Notes: generated by a model from the letters alone, not told the origin. A stretch of DNA of 36,917 nt from Pseudomonadota bacterium (GCA_009922615.1 RFVF01000049.1:1-36917), one strand, 5' to 3'. Shown: positions 19,129 through 28,143, numbered from the stretch's first letter. Program-made: numbers and translations.

Positions 19129-21896
19129 GGCAGGAAAAGGAACTCGTTGCTGTTGAGCAGCGCCCGGCAGAGCACGGCGAGGCCGTGTTGCTCGACGACA
19201 GCGCGCGTGTCTTCGAGTTCCGCCGCAGTTGGTTCACGCGTGAGTGCGAGCTGATACGCGCGACGAATTTGCGCTGCCGCATCGGCGCCCGCGTCATTCT
19301 TCACTCGCTCCGCAAAAGCATCCGCATGGGCGAGCGTGAACTGGCTGTTGAAAAGATTCAGCGCCTGAATTGGCGTCGTGCTCGCGCGACGTGCGGCGGT
19401 GCTTTGTCCGGCATCGGGACAATCGAACGCGCCGAACACGGCTTCCGGTTCACGCCGGACTTTGTGCGCGTAGATCATGCGGCGGCGATTCTCGGACTTG
19501 AAGATCTCGACCGGTTTGAAGCCGCTCAGCCCGCCGCGCTTGTCGAAGAGATCGAAGCCGCTGCCATACATCGTGATGTTGAGCTGTCCGCTCACCGAGA
19601 GGACGGAGTCGCGGATCGTCTCCGCTTCGAGCCGTCGGGATGGGAAGCGCCAGAGCAGCCGCGCGTCGGCGTCCTTTTCCGCGGCGACGGGATTGGTGCG
19701 CGCCGACTGCCAATACGCTGCGCTCAACACGATCAGCCGATGCAAGTGCTTCACGCTCCACCCGGCGCGGATGAACTCGCCCGCAAGCCAGTCGAGCAAC
19801 GCGGGATGCGACGGGCGCGCGCCGTTGTTGCCGAAGTCGCTCGGCGTCTGCACGAGCCCCGTGCCGAAGTGCCCCTGCCAAATCCGATTCACCATCACGC
19901 GCGCGGTGAGCGGATTCTGCGGACTCGCGATCCAGTCCGCGAGCGCGGCGCGGCGCTGCTGCTCGGGCGTGTCGTTCGCGAGCTTCACGTCACCGATCGC
20001 ACTCAGCACCGCGGGCGTCACTAGATCCTTCGGCTGCTCCGGGTCGCCGCGACTCAGCAGATTAATCACATCCGGCGCGCGGAACTTCCCCGCAAACGCC
20101 TGCGTCACCGCTTCGGCCGCTTTGCTCTTCGCCTCCAGCTCCGTCTTCTCCGCGACGAGCGGCTTCGCGCGCTTCGTCTCCTCGTCGCTCAGGCCCTTGA
20201 GCGAAAAGGCCGGCGGCTGCTTTGCCTTCTCGTCAAACATTTTGCGGTCGCTCGCATCCGCGACCACGCGCCATTCGCCGGACGCGTCTGCCGCTTCGAT
20301 CACGTAATCAAGCGCGAGCCGGTCCTTGAATGTCCCCTCGCGATCGCGGCCCCACACGATCCGCTCGATCGTCTGCTCCTCGGGAAATTCGAGCGCCACC
20401 CAGCCGCCCTCGCGCTTGTTCGCCATCCAGCTCCTCGAGTTGCCGTAGCGGCCGTCGTTGATGTGTTTCAAATCGTGCCGGTCCGCCACGACCACATCGC
20501 CCGATGAACTCGCCGTCGTCCCTGTGCTTGCGAGCGCGATGTTTTCGCCTTCGCGGTTGAAGACTTCGAATTCGTCAATGCACGGCTCGAGGCTGTTCGT
20601 TGCGCGGATGGTGAAGCGCACGCGCTTCGCCTTCACCGGCACGAAACACTCGACGTTTTCGCGCGCATTCACCGGCGCGCGCTGGCCGCCCGACTTCACG
20701 AGCGGCACGAAGCCATTTAGCTCCCGCTCGATCTCCGCGATGCGCGTCTTCCACTTCGCGATGTTCGCCCGCGCCTTCTCGGCTTCCGGCACACGGCGAT
20801 TGCGATCCGCATACTCGACGCCCGCGACGAGCGCCTGCATCGCGTAGTAGTCGCGCTGCGGGATGGGATCGAACTTGTGATCGTGACACCGCGCGCAGCC
20901 GACGCTGAGGCCGAGAAAAGTCTGCCCGATGTTCATCACGATTTCGTCGAGCGAATCCTGCCGCGCGAGTCGCTTCGACGGTTCGTCCTGCCCGATCTGC
21001 CCCGGCAGCAGCACCGACGCCGTGATGAGAAATCCGGTCGCCGCATCCGCCTCCGGCCCCATCGCATCACCGACAATTTGCTCGCGGATGAAGCGATCGT
21101 AAGGCGTGTCGCTGTTGAACGCGCGGATGACGTAATCGCGATACGGCCACGCGTTTGGCCGCTCGGTGTTCACCTCGAAGCCGTGCGTGTCCGCGTAGCG
21201 CACCACGTCGAGCCAATGCTGCGCCCAGTGCTCGCCGTAGCGCTCTGACTTCAGCAACTCATCGACGACGCGCTCGAACGCGCCGCCGCGCGTGTCCTTC
21301 ACAAAAGCCTTCGCCTGCTCCGGCGTCGGCGGCAGCCCGGTGAGATCGAGCGTCACGCGTCGCAGCCAGGTCACGCGATCCGCTTCCGCGGAAGGCTGCA
21401 GTCCTTCCTTTTCCAGCCGAGCGAGGATGAAACGATCGATCTCCCCGCGCGGCCACGCCGTGTCCTTCACTTGCGGTGGCTCGGGATTCGCGGGTGGCTT
21501 GAAGCTCCAGTGGTCACGCTTGTCCACGACCTTCGCCTTGTCCACGCCATCCGGCCACACCGCGCCCTCCGCGATCCATAGCGAAAGCGTCGCCACCTCC
21601 GCCTCAGAAAGCCCATCACCTTTCGGTGGCATGCGCTCGTCCTTATCCTTCGAAGTCACCAGCGACATCATCGGACTCATCGCCGCATCGCCCGGCACGA
21701 TGCTCGCCCCATGCGCATCGCCGCCCTTGAACGCCGCCGCCTTCACATCGAGCCGCAGCCCCGACTTCTGCTTCTTCTCGCCGTGGCACTCAGTGCAGTG
21801 CTTCTCAAAAATCGGCCGCACCTCGCGGACAAAGTCAACCGTGGCTGCCGTGGCAGAAATGGCGGTGATCGAGACTAGGATGAAAAGCCTATGCAT
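19125..21896 (-). CDS. PSCyt1-DUF1549-DUF1553 protein with F5/8C-like insert
   Basis: A 923-residue secreted protein starting at the ATG at 21896 with signal peptide [18 protein letters not shown]. PSCyt1 has CTECH at 34-38 and MPPK at 89-92. DUF1549 (PSCyt2) covers about 150-355 and ends with the second haem-type motif [12 protein letters not shown] (334-345). A beta-sandwich insert at about 412-552 ([42 protein letters not shown]) resembles an F5/8 type C (discoidin) carbohydrate- or ligand-binding domain. DUF1553 (PSD1) fills the rest, ending [13 protein letters not shown]. An alternative ATG at 21986 overlaps the stop of the upstream DUF1592 gene as ATGA and would add 30 residues before the signal; coupling favours it, the signal peptide favours 21896. 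Longer extensions upstream overlap the neighbour and are unlikely. Confidence 0.92.
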   Translation of the reverse strand: MHRLFILVSITAISATAATVDFVREVRPIFEKHCTECHGEKKQKSGLRLDVKAAAFKGGDAHGASIVPGDAAMSPMMSLVTSKDKDERMPPKGDGLSEAEVATLSLWIAEGAVWPDGVDKAKVVDKRDHWSFKPPANPEPPQVKDTAWPRGEIDRFILARLEKEGLQPSAEADRVTWLRRVTLDLTGLPPTPEQAKAFVKDTRGGAFERVVDELLKSERYGEHWAQHWLDVVRYADTHGFEVNTERPNAWPYRDYVIRAFNSDTPYDRFIREQIVGDAMGPEADAATGFLITASVLLPGQIGQDEPSKRLARQDSLDEIVMNIGQTFLGLSVGCARCHDHKFDPIPQRDYYAMQALVAGVEYADRNRRVPEAEKARANIAKWKTRIAEIERELNGFVPLVKSGGQRAPVNARENVECFVPVKAKRVRFTIRATNSLEPCIDEFEVFNREGENIALASTGTTASSSGDVVVADRHDLKHINDGRYGNSRSWMANKREGGWVALEFPEEQTIERIVWGRDREGTFKDRLALDYVIEAADASGEWRVVADASDRKMFDEKAKQPPAFSLKGLSDEETKRAKPLVAEKTELEAKSKAAEAVTQAFAGKFRAPDVINLLSRGDPEQPKDLVTPAVLSAIGDVKLANDTPEQQRRAALADWIASPQNPLTARVMVNRIWQGHFGTGLVQTPSDFGNNGARPSHPALLDWLAGEFIRAGWSVKHLHRLIVLSAAYWQSARTNPVAAEKDADARLLWRFPSRRLEAETIRDSVLSVSGQLNITMYGSGFDLFDKRGGLSGFKPVEIFKSENRRRMIYAHKVRREPEAVFGAFDCPDAGQSTAARRASTTPIQALNLFNSQFTLAHADAFAERVKNDAGADAAAQIRRAYQLALTREPTAAELEDTRAVVEQHGLAVLCRALLNSNEFLFLP

Positions 21897-21982
21897 GGTC
21901 ACGCGGAGAACGCGTCCGCGAATTGCAGAGCCGGCAGAGGCAGAAGCATGGATACAGGAGAAGAGATTGCGAAATGAGGCAT

Positions 21983-24673
21983 TCATTGGCTTGTCCCCAT
22001 TCCTGTATTTCTGAAAATGCGATGTTCCGCGAACGCATGAATCAACGAGCGGAGGCCGTTTTGTTTCGCCGCCGTGCTCTCGACGATGCGCTGAATCTCC
22101 GCGCGGTCCGCGTAGCTGACTTCCGCGCCCGTGGCGTAGCGGGAGAGGTGCGCGACGAAGGCGCGGGCGAGGCGGGCGGGGTCTTGGGCGAGCAACGTGG
22201 TGAGATCGTTCACGTCTTTGAAGGCACGGCCGTCGGGGAGCGCGCCGCTCGCATCCACAGCGGGACCGAGCTTGTAGTTTACCTTCCACACGGTGCGGTC
22301 CTTCTCCGGCGGTGCATCGCCCTTGCCGGTGGAGCGGTAGCGTTTGCGGAAGCCGCCGATGGGATCGAAGCTCTCCAGTGCGAAGCCGGCAGGATCAATC
22401 TTCGCGTGGCAAGCGGCGCAACTCGCGTCGCTGCGATGTTTGTCGAGCTGCTCGCGCACAGTCGTCGCGCCGCGTGTGTCGGGGTCGATCGAGCCGACGC
22501 TCGGCGGCGGTGGAGGTGCGGGTTCGTTGAGCAGGCGGTCCATCACCCACACGCCGCGCTTCACGGGCGTGGTGGTGGTGCCGTTGGCGGTGAGTTTCAA
22601 AATCGCCGCCTGACCGAGCAAGCCACCGCGCGGACTCTCCGGCGGCAACGCCACGCGGCGCAGCTCGACTCCATTCACGCCTGCGATGCCGTAGTGCTCG
22701 GCGAGGCGCTGGTTCAGCATCGCGAATCCGGGCCGCACGAGCGCGGTCACGGGCGCATCCGTGGCGATGAGCTCGCGCAAGAAGGCGCGCGTCTCCGCGA
22801 CCATGCCCTCGTGCAGCAGGAAGCGATACTCGGGATAAAGCTGTGGGTCGGGCACGGTCTCGTTCACGCGGCGCAGGTCGAGCCACTGGTCGGCGAAGTC
22901 GCGGATGAAGCGCTCGCTGCGCGCGTCCGCGAGCAGGCGGTCCACTTCGCGATGCAACACCACGGGCCGTTGCAGCGAACCATCGCGCGCGGCTGCGAGC
23001 AGCGCGTCGTCCGGCGGGCCGTTCCACAGCCAGTAGGAAAGGCGCGAGGCGAGCGTGAAGAGCTTCGCGTTCGCCACGGGCGCCGCCTCACGCGTTACAT
23101 CGGCGGGATGGAAGAGAAATTCCGGCGAGGTGAGCACCGCGACGTAAGCGCGCCGCATCGCGTCCTCAAAACAATCCTTCGCCGCGAGCCGCTTCGTCAC
23201 GAGCGCGACGTAGGGCTCGACTTCCTCGGCTGCGACGGGACGACGAAACGCCTTCGGCAAAAACGCGGTCAGCATTTTCTTCGCGTCCGCCTCGGGCTGT
23301 GCGGACTGCACGGTCTCGAGCGGCGGCTTTCGCTCCTGCGGGGTGAGGTCGAAATGAATGCTCGGCAGATAGCCACCGATGCTGCGCACTTCGCTGCGGC
23401 GCGGCGGAATCGCGTCGCCACCCGCGGCGAACTTAGCGATGGGCAGTTCGCCGAACAGCCGCTTGTGAATCTCCGGCGGCCACGCCGCATTCAGCGGACC
23501 CTCGATTTCAAACCAGTCGAGCGCCACGCCCGGCCCGACGTATTTCGCCGCGCGCCCGCCGACTTGCCCGACGCGCAGGCCCATCCAGTAGAGAGACACG
23601 GGATCGAACACGATGCTCTCGTGCGCATCGAGCCACGCCGTGAATTCGTGCTCCGCCGACTTCAGCGATGGCGCGGTGAATAGGCTCAGCAAGCGCCCGC
23701 CCTCCTGCTGCTTGCCTTCCTCGTGTGCGCGCAGCACTGCGGCCTGGTCCACGCCGGGCTCGACCTTGCCCGCATTCCATTGAAAACCCCACGCCGACAC
23801 GCGCAGCCGGTAGTTGCCCGCGAAAATCGGCGACACATTCATCGCTGCCTCGTAGCCTGCGAGATTCGGATTCAGTAGCCCGACCGCGCTCTCGCTTTTC
23901 GCGATTTGGTTCTGCTCGTAGAGCTGCTTGCGTTCCGGCATGTCCGCCTCCGCGTCCTTCGCCGCGATGTAGCCCTTCACGTTTTCAAACCCACCACGCG
24001 CCGGATACGCGGGGTCCGGCTGCTTGTCCTTGAGCAACACGAACTGCCCCTGCTGGAGATTGCCGGTGAACTTGAAAAGCCCCGCCGGATAAATGCGCCG
24101 CTTGAACACCGGCGGCGGCGTGCTGCGCGTGGCGATCGCCGCGTCGAGCGCCCGCTCCACCGCCTCGGCATAAGCCGCGAGATGCGCCGGCGAAACATCG
24201 AGCCCGCTCGCGACCTTGTCGTAGCCGCCGACCGTTCCATCTGGCGGCAGCAACGCCTGCACATCGAGGCGCGGCAACGCGAGCAAATCGGCGAGCGTGT
24301 TCTCAAACTCCACGCGCGTCATCCGCCGCATCCGCACGCGTCCTTCCTTTGTGATGCGTGCCGTATCGGCCGCCGTGAGCTGCGCGTCGAGCTCACCGAG
24401 CAAAGCGCACGTTGCCTCTGCCGGCGGACGCGCCTTCTTCTTCGGCGGCATCTCGCCGTTCGCGACACGATCATGCACCTTCACCCACGTCGCGAAGTTT
24501 GCGCTGTCCCCGACCTTCAGCGCGAGCGCAGTCAGATCGAGCCCGCCTTTCTTCGTCTCCGCGTCATGGCAATCGATGCAATGCCGTCCGAAGAATTCCG
24601 CCGGCGCGGCGACGGCAGCAAAACCGCTCGCAAGCATTGCCGCGCACGTAATGAGGAATCCGGGGCGCAACAT
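21983..24673 (-). CDS. PSCyt1-DUF1592-type protein
   Basis: An 896-residue intact protein. The signal peptide is MLRPGFLITCAAMLASGFAA. PSCyt1 has CIDCH at 32-36; then come DUF1587 (VRMRRMTRVEFENTLADLL), a beta-rich middle part, DUF1595, DUF1592 (LASRLSYWLWNGPPDDALLA), DUF1588 with CAACH at 752-756, and DUF1585 (YATGAEVSYADRAEI). It has no CBM60-like insert, unlike the copy at 6823. It is the first structural gene after the sigma and anti-sigma genes, seven bases downstream of the anti-sigma stop, so it is the most direct likely target of that regulatory pair. Its intact sequence shows what is missing from the broken copy at 11313-13617. Confidence 0.95.
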   Translation of the reverse strand: MLRPGFLITCAAMLASGFAAVAAPAEFFGRHCIDCHDAETKKGGLDLTALALKVGDSANFATWVKVHDRVANGEMPPKKKARPPAEATCALLGELDAQLTAADTARITKEGRVRMRRMTRVEFENTLADLLALPRLDVQALLPPDGTVGGYDKVASGLDVSPAHLAAYAEAVERALDAAIATRSTPPPVFKRRIYPAGLFKFTGNLQQGQFVLLKDKQPDPAYPARGGFENVKGYIAAKDAEADMPERKQLYEQNQIAKSESAVGLLNPNLAGYEAAMNVSPIFAGNYRLRVSAWGFQWNAGKVEPGVDQAAVLRAHEEGKQQEGGRLLSLFTAPSLKSAEHEFTAWLDAHESIVFDPVSLYWMGLRVGQVGGRAAKYVGPGVALDWFEIEGPLNAAWPPEIHKRLFGELPIAKFAAGGDAIPPRRSEVRSIGGYLPSIHFDLTPQERKPPLETVQSAQPEADAKKMLTAFLPKAFRRPVAAEEVEPYVALVTKRLAAKDCFEDAMRRAYVAVLTSPEFLFHPADVTREAAPVANAKLFTLASRLSYWLWNGPPDDALLAAARDGSLQRPVVLHREVDRLLADARSERFIRDFADQWLDLRRVNETVPDPQLYPEYRFLLHEGMVAETRAFLRELIATDAPVTALVRPGFAMLNQRLAEHYGIAGVNGVELRRVALPPESPRGGLLGQAAILKLTANGTTTTPVKRGVWVMDRLLNEPAPPPPPSVGSIDPDTRGATTVREQLDKHRSDASCAACHAKIDPAGFALESFDPIGGFRKRYRSTGKGDAPPEKDRTVWKVNYKLGPAVDASGALPDGRAFKDVNDLTTLLAQDPARLARAFVAHLSRYATGAEVSYADRAEIQRIVESTAAKQNGLRSLIHAFAEHRIFRNTGMGTSQ

Positions 24674-24680
24674 GGCAGGA

Positions 24681-25679
24681 TCAACGTTTCACCACGCGCA
24701 CCGGAAGATTCGGCTGCGTCCGGAGCGTGAGCTTCACGTCATCGACGAAAAGTTGCGGCGGCATCGGCACGCGCAGATTCGGACGCGCGCTGATCTGCAC
24801 CACGGCGAAGTCAGCCGCGGCGGAGATGAGCGATTTCGCGGTCAGTTGCCGCCACGCGTCGCTGTTCCCGCCCACCGTGGTCACCTCGGCCGAACCGCTG
24901 GCGATGGCTTCGGGAATGTTGCCCGGCCACGCCTGATGCACGTTCGCGGCGTCGCCCTTGAAGAGATAGATTTGGCAGAAGAACGTTACCGAGGGCTTCG
25001 TGTTCGCCGGGCGCGCATCGAGGAAACTCGCCGACAATTCCAGCAGCGAGTTGCCCTCCGCGCCGAGGCTCGCGCGTAGCGGACGCAGATCCACGAGTTG
25101 GAAGACATCGCATGCCAGCGCGCGGCCATCGGTTGCGTTCGCATCGCCTTCCGCCTTCACGAAGCGCAGCATCCGCCGACCTTCCCGCGCCTTCACGCCA
25201 TCCGCGACGACCACCTCCGCCGCATCGCCGCTCCACGCGCCCGTCTGCTTCGGGAAACCCGCGCCGGCCAAGTCGTTCTCGAAGCCACCATCCACCAGCG
25301 CAAACAACCGCTCCGCCGTGGCCACCGCCCGTGGCGAAGTCACCGCCCACGCGACCGTCGCGCAAAACAACCCGATCGCGATGCCCGCCGCCGCCGCGGT
25401 GAGCGGACGCCAGGCGAGCCAGGTGAACCAAAGCGGCGCAACGCCCGTGCGCCCGTTTGATGTGCGCGCCTCGGGTGCCGCCGTTTCCCCGGCGAGTGCC
25501 GTCGCCTCCTGGCGCAGTGCCGCGTCGACGTTGCAACGTCGCCGGAACTCTTCGCGGGCTTCGCGGTGCGCGGCGAGCGCGGCTTCGAGTTCGCGCGATT
25601 CGTCGTTGGAGAGTTCGCCGAGCAGATGGCGGTCAATCAACTCGCGCCAGCGCGCGCGGATGGAGTCAGGTCCGTTCAT
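24681..25679 (-). CDS. Membrane anti-sigma factor with carbohydrate-binding-like outer domain
   Basis: A 332-residue protein with the ATG at 25679 overlapping the sigma stop (ATGA). The cytoplasmic N-terminus (about 1-85) has the short anti-sigma pattern IDRHLLGELSNDESRELEAA, with no HxxxCxxC zinc motif. One membrane segment lies at about 92-113 (PLTAAAAGIAIGLFCATVAWAV). The outer part (about 127-320) starts LVDGGFEND and GAWSGDAAEVV and ends PQLFVDDVKLTL; this layout is that of CBM_4_9-like jelly-roll domains. By position and topology it should hold the sigma factor inactive and release it on an envelope signal, possibly a glycan. That ligand is inference. The in-frame extension upstream to 25895 lies inside the sigma gene and was rejected. 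Confidence 0.85.
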   Translation of the reverse strand: MNGPDSIRARWRELIDRHLLGELSNDESRELEAALAAHREAREEFRRRCNVDAALRQEATALAGETAAPEARTSNGRTGVAPLWFTWLAWRPLTAAAAGIAIGLFCATVAWAVTSPRAVATAERLFALVDGGFENDLAGAGFPKQTGAWSGDAAEVVVADGVKAREGRRMLRFVKAEGDANATDGRALACDVFQLVDLRPLRASLGAEGNSLLELSASFLDARPANTKPSVTFFCQIYLFKGDAANVHQAWPGNIPEAIASGSAEVTTVGGNSDAWRQLTAKSLISAAADFAVVQISARPNLRVPMPPQLFVDDVKLTLRTQPNLPVRVVKR

Positions 25680-26224
25680 GACAGGGGGTCCTTGGCAAGC
25701 CGGGTTTCCACGCACAGCAGCAGCTTCTCGCGGAGCCGGCCCAGCAGTTTGTAGAGGCTGTTCACCGAGCGGCCGGTTTGCTCCGCCAGACGCGTCACGC
25801 GGCCCTCGCCGGCGTAGGGCGCGAGCACGAGTTCGCGTTGTTGCGGCGCGAGCTCCGCCAGACAGGCGCGCAACGCCGCGCGTTCGCGTTCCCATTGCGC
25901 TTCCGGCACCTCCGCCGCCTCGCGGGCCAGCAGTTCGAGCACTTCATCGCCGAACACGTGGCGGTCGCGCGCGTGCTCGCGCCGCAGCCGCAGCGCCTCA
26001 AAGCGCACGATGACCTTGGCCCATGGGAGAAAGCCCTCCGCCGACTCAAGCTGGCCGAGCTTTTTCCACATCACCACGCTGGCCTCCTGCATGACTTCGT
26101 CCACCGCTTCCCACGACGGCAGCAACACGCGGGCAAACGCGCGCAACGCCTCCTCGTGCTTCACGAACAGGCGCAGGAAATCCGCTTCATTGGGCGTGTT
26201 CGTTCCGGGCGCGGGCATGGCCAT
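25676..26224 (-). CDS. ECF RNA polymerase sigma factor (Rhodopirellula/Verrucomicrobium type)
   Basis: A 182-residue group-4 sigma-70 protein. Region 2 covers about residues 12-75 (FLRLFVKHEEALRAFARVLL, EVMQEASVVMWKKL, FLPWAKVIVRFEALRLRRE). Region 4 covers about 115-165 (LAELAPQQRELVLAPYAG, then the helix-turn-helix VTRLAEQTGRSVNSLYKLLG). This pattern fits the Rhodopirellula/Verrucomicrobium ECF family. The start could be the ATG at 26224 or the one at 26218. It heads a run of seven genes ending at 14346, with the anti-sigma gene overlapping its stop, so it probably controls its own operon. Similar units elsewhere in the window lack a sigma gene and could be controlled in trans. Confidence 0.93.
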   Translation of the reverse strand: MAMPAPGTNTPNEADFLRLFVKHEEALRAFARVLLPSWEAVDEVMQEASVVMWKKLGQLESAEGFLPWAKVIVRFEALRLRREHARDRHVFGDEVLELLAREAAEVPEAQWERERAALRACLAELAPQQRELVLAPYAGEGRVTRLAEQTGRSVNSLYKLLGRLREKLLLCVETRLAKDPLS

Positions 26225-26225
26225 A

Positions 26226-26276
26226 ACTTAACCCATACTCCCGGGCTTCGACCATCCTGCCGCAATTTGTTTAAGT
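26226..26276. promoter_or_regulatory. Leader of the sigma operon with an inverted ACTTAA/TTAAGT pair
   Basis: The 80-base gap between the TIM-barrel gene and the sigma gene holds ACTTAA at 26226-26231 and its complement TTAAGT at 26271-26276, 39 bases apart. The rest is GC-rich. This is the only place for a promoter directly upstream of the sigma gene, but I could not fit a convincing -35/-10 pair. The inverted pair may be an operator or chance. Confidence 0.25.
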
Positions 26277-26304
26277 GCGCGCAGGAATCAACGGTGGGAG
26301 AGGT

Positions 26305-27267
26305 TCAGGGATTCTTCGGAATTGCCGCGGCCGCTATCCGCATGGCCTTCAGCACTTTGACGACCTCGGCGGCGGGATCGTAGTCCTTGCGGCCCATGGC
26401 GAGCGTTTCGATCGGCACGAAGCCGCGGTAGCCACCGTCGTGGATGATCTTCGCGAGCTTTTTGAAATCCGTCGGTGGCGACTTTAGGCTGCTGCCGAGG
26501 GTTTCCTTGATCTGCCAGTTCACCGCGTGCGGCACCATCATCGCGATGTCGACATACGGGTCGTCGGTGAAGTATTTGCCGGTGTCCACGAGCGCGCCGC
26601 ACCACGCGTGATCCACGCGCTTCAGCAGGCTGATGTGCTCCGGGCCGGTGCTTAGGAAGTCGCCGTGATTCTGCACCGCGACGATGACGCCGAACTTCTC
26701 GCCATGCTCCGCGCACTCGCGCAGCGCCTCGGCGATCCACTTCTCCACCTCGTCGCGCGAAGCACCGCCGGCGGCGCTCTGCCAGTCCTTCGGATTCTTT
26801 TGCTGCGGCCCGGCAAACACGCGCACCACCGGCGCGCCGAGCCGCGCGGCGACCTCGATCCACAGCTTTGTCAAAGCGACGCCTTCCGCGTGCACGGCCT
26901 TGTCCGCCGTGGCGAAGTCATTTTTCACGCCGGTGCCGCTGATGGTGATGCCGCGATCGTGCGTGTAGCGCTTGATGCGCGCGAGGTAGTCATCCGACGG
27001 CGCCTTCGGATAGCCGGGGAAGAAATAGCCGGTGAGGTCCACTGCCTCGATGTCGTGCTTCACGCAAAAGTCGCACACGCCGAAGAGGTCGATGCCTTTC
27101 GTCGGATCGGCGAGGTTCGCGTTGAGCCGCTCGAGGAAGGAATACGCGTTCAGCCCCGGCGTGAAGCGCGCCTTGCCCGTGCGCGGGATCGGCGCGTAGG
27201 CGGCGGACGCGGAATGAAGCGCGAATGGCGAGAGCGCAGTGAACTGGAGAAAGCGGCGGCGATTCAT
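26305..27267 (-). CDS. Exported xylose-isomerase-like TIM-barrel protein
   Basis: A 320-residue protein of the sugar phosphate isomerase/epimerase (AP endonuclease 2-like) fold. I chose the ATG at 27267, giving the Tat-like signal MNRRRFLQFTALSPFALHSA; another ATG four codons upstream (27279) is possible. Fold landmarks are GLNAYSFLERLN, DIEAVDLTGYFFPGYP, APVVRVFAGP, VQNHGDFLSTGPEH, GALVDTGKYF and FVPIETLAMG. The family's usual metal-binding Glu before NH is a Gln here (VQNHGDF, residue 199), while the second Glu (PIE, 287) is kept, so metal binding or catalysis may differ from typical isomerases. It follows the LamG-like gene by about 20 bases and ends the unit started by the DUF1549/DUF1553 gene. 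A role in sugar handling is likely but unspecified. Confidence 0.88.
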   Translation of the reverse strand: MNRRRFLQFTALSPFALHSASAAYAPIPRTGKARFTPGLNAYSFLERLNANLADPTKGIDLFGVCDFCVKHDIEAVDLTGYFFPGYPKAPSDDYLARIKRYTHDRGITISGTGVKNDFATADKAVHAEGVALTKLWIEVAARLGAPVVRVFAGPQQKNPKDWQSAAGGASRDEVEKWIAEALRECAEHGEKFGVIVAVQNHGDFLSTGPEHISLLKRVDHAWCGALVDTGKYFTDDPYVDIAMMVPHAVNWQIKETLGSSLKSPPTDFKKLAKIIHDGGYRGFVPIETLAMGRKDYDPAAEVVKVLKAMRIAAAAIPKNP

Positions 27268-27288
27268 CGTGCAATTCATGCGCTGTGT

Positions 27289-28074
27289 TTACCGCACTTT
27301 GTAGATCTTCACATCACGAATCCAGACCGTGTTCGCCGCAGAGAAGCTGAGCCAGCGTTTTACCGGATGCGCATAGCCTTCTGAGCGGTGCGACGCAACG
27401 AGCTTGCCGTCGATGCTCAGGCGCATCTCGTCGCCCTCGAAAGCGAGCGTGAGGTCGTGCCATCCGTTGTCGGCTTTCCACGGCACGGATTTTTCTTTCG
27501 TCTTGAGCAGAGCGTCTAGATCGGCGGGCAGCGGTTCTTTGCGGTCGAGATATGGCTGGCGTCGTGCGCGGATGGCGAGGTCGCTCACGCCCGTCTTGTT
27601 GTCGCGGAGCAGGATGCTCGTCGGGTAAAGGTTCGCGTAGCAGAGGTGGCCGGCGTGAACATTTTTCAATTCACGATCCACGTGGCCGATGGTGAACGAC
27701 TCGCCTTTGTTCAGCCCCGGAAAACGGAAGCGCAGCGTGGTGCCGCCGTCAGCGAAGCCAGCGTCGTGATGAATGTGAACGCCGTGGCCGGCGGCCTTGC
27801 CGTCGCTGGCAATCTTCAGGATGCCGCCGTCGAGATCGGCCTGCTTCACATTCGGCGCGCGGTCGGCGGTGGCGCTCTCCCAGCCGTTGCCGATGGCCTT
27901 GATGCCGTTGCCGTCGAGCTTGCGGTCGAAGTAGTCCGCGAAGATGAGCGTGCCTTTCTCGCGGAGCCACGCGCCATCATCATACTGATGGGCAGGTGAT
28001 GGGGAATCAGCGGCCTGCAGCGCGGCTGGCGGGACGAGCAACAGAGCGGTGAGGAGAGTGAGAATGAGTTTCAT
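27289..28074 (-). CDS. Secreted LamG/DUF1080-like protein
   Basis: A 261-residue protein with a clear signal peptide from the ATG at 28074 (MKLILTLLTALLLVPPAALQA). The mature part looks like a concanavalin-type beta-sandwich: IFADYFDRKL, GGILKIASDGKAAGHGVHIH, GTTLRFRFPG, NGWHDLTLAFEGDEMRLSID and the terminal VWIRDVKIYKV. This arrangement is shared with LamG and 3-keto-disaccharide hydrolase (DUF1080) domains, which bind or cleave sugars. I see no residues that settle enzyme versus binding protein. It lies 69 bases downstream of the DUF1549/DUF1553 gene and just upstream of the TIM-barrel gene, probably in one transcript. Confidence 0.85.
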   Translation of the reverse strand: MKLILTLLTALLLVPPAALQAADSPSPAHQYDDGAWLREKGTLIFADYFDRKLDGNGIKAIGNGWESATADRAPNVKQADLDGGILKIASDGKAAGHGVHIHHDAGFADGGTTLRFRFPGLNKGESFTIGHVDRELKNVHAGHLCYANLYPTSILLRDNKTGVSDLAIRARRQPYLDRKEPLPADLDALLKTKEKSVPWKADNGWHDLTLAFEGDEMRLSIDGKLVASHRSEGYAHPVKRWLSFSAANTVWIRDVKIYKVR

Positions 28075-28143
28075 GATGGTCGTTCGAGACTTCACTTCTT
28101 CAGTGCGGGAAGCTTCTTCGGCGGGGTCATTGTATTCGTCGGC

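Noticed and set aside
21897-22289. N-terminal extension of the DUF1549/DUF1553 gene to 22289.
   Set aside because: The extra residues are arginine- and proline-rich out-of-frame sequence of the upstream DUF1592 gene, placed before a perfect signal peptide.
25680-25895. N-terminal extension of the anti-sigma gene into the sigma gene.
   Set aside because: The sequence is a shadow of sigma region 4; the ATG at 25679 forms a normal ATGA overlap and starts a typical anti-sigma N-terminus.
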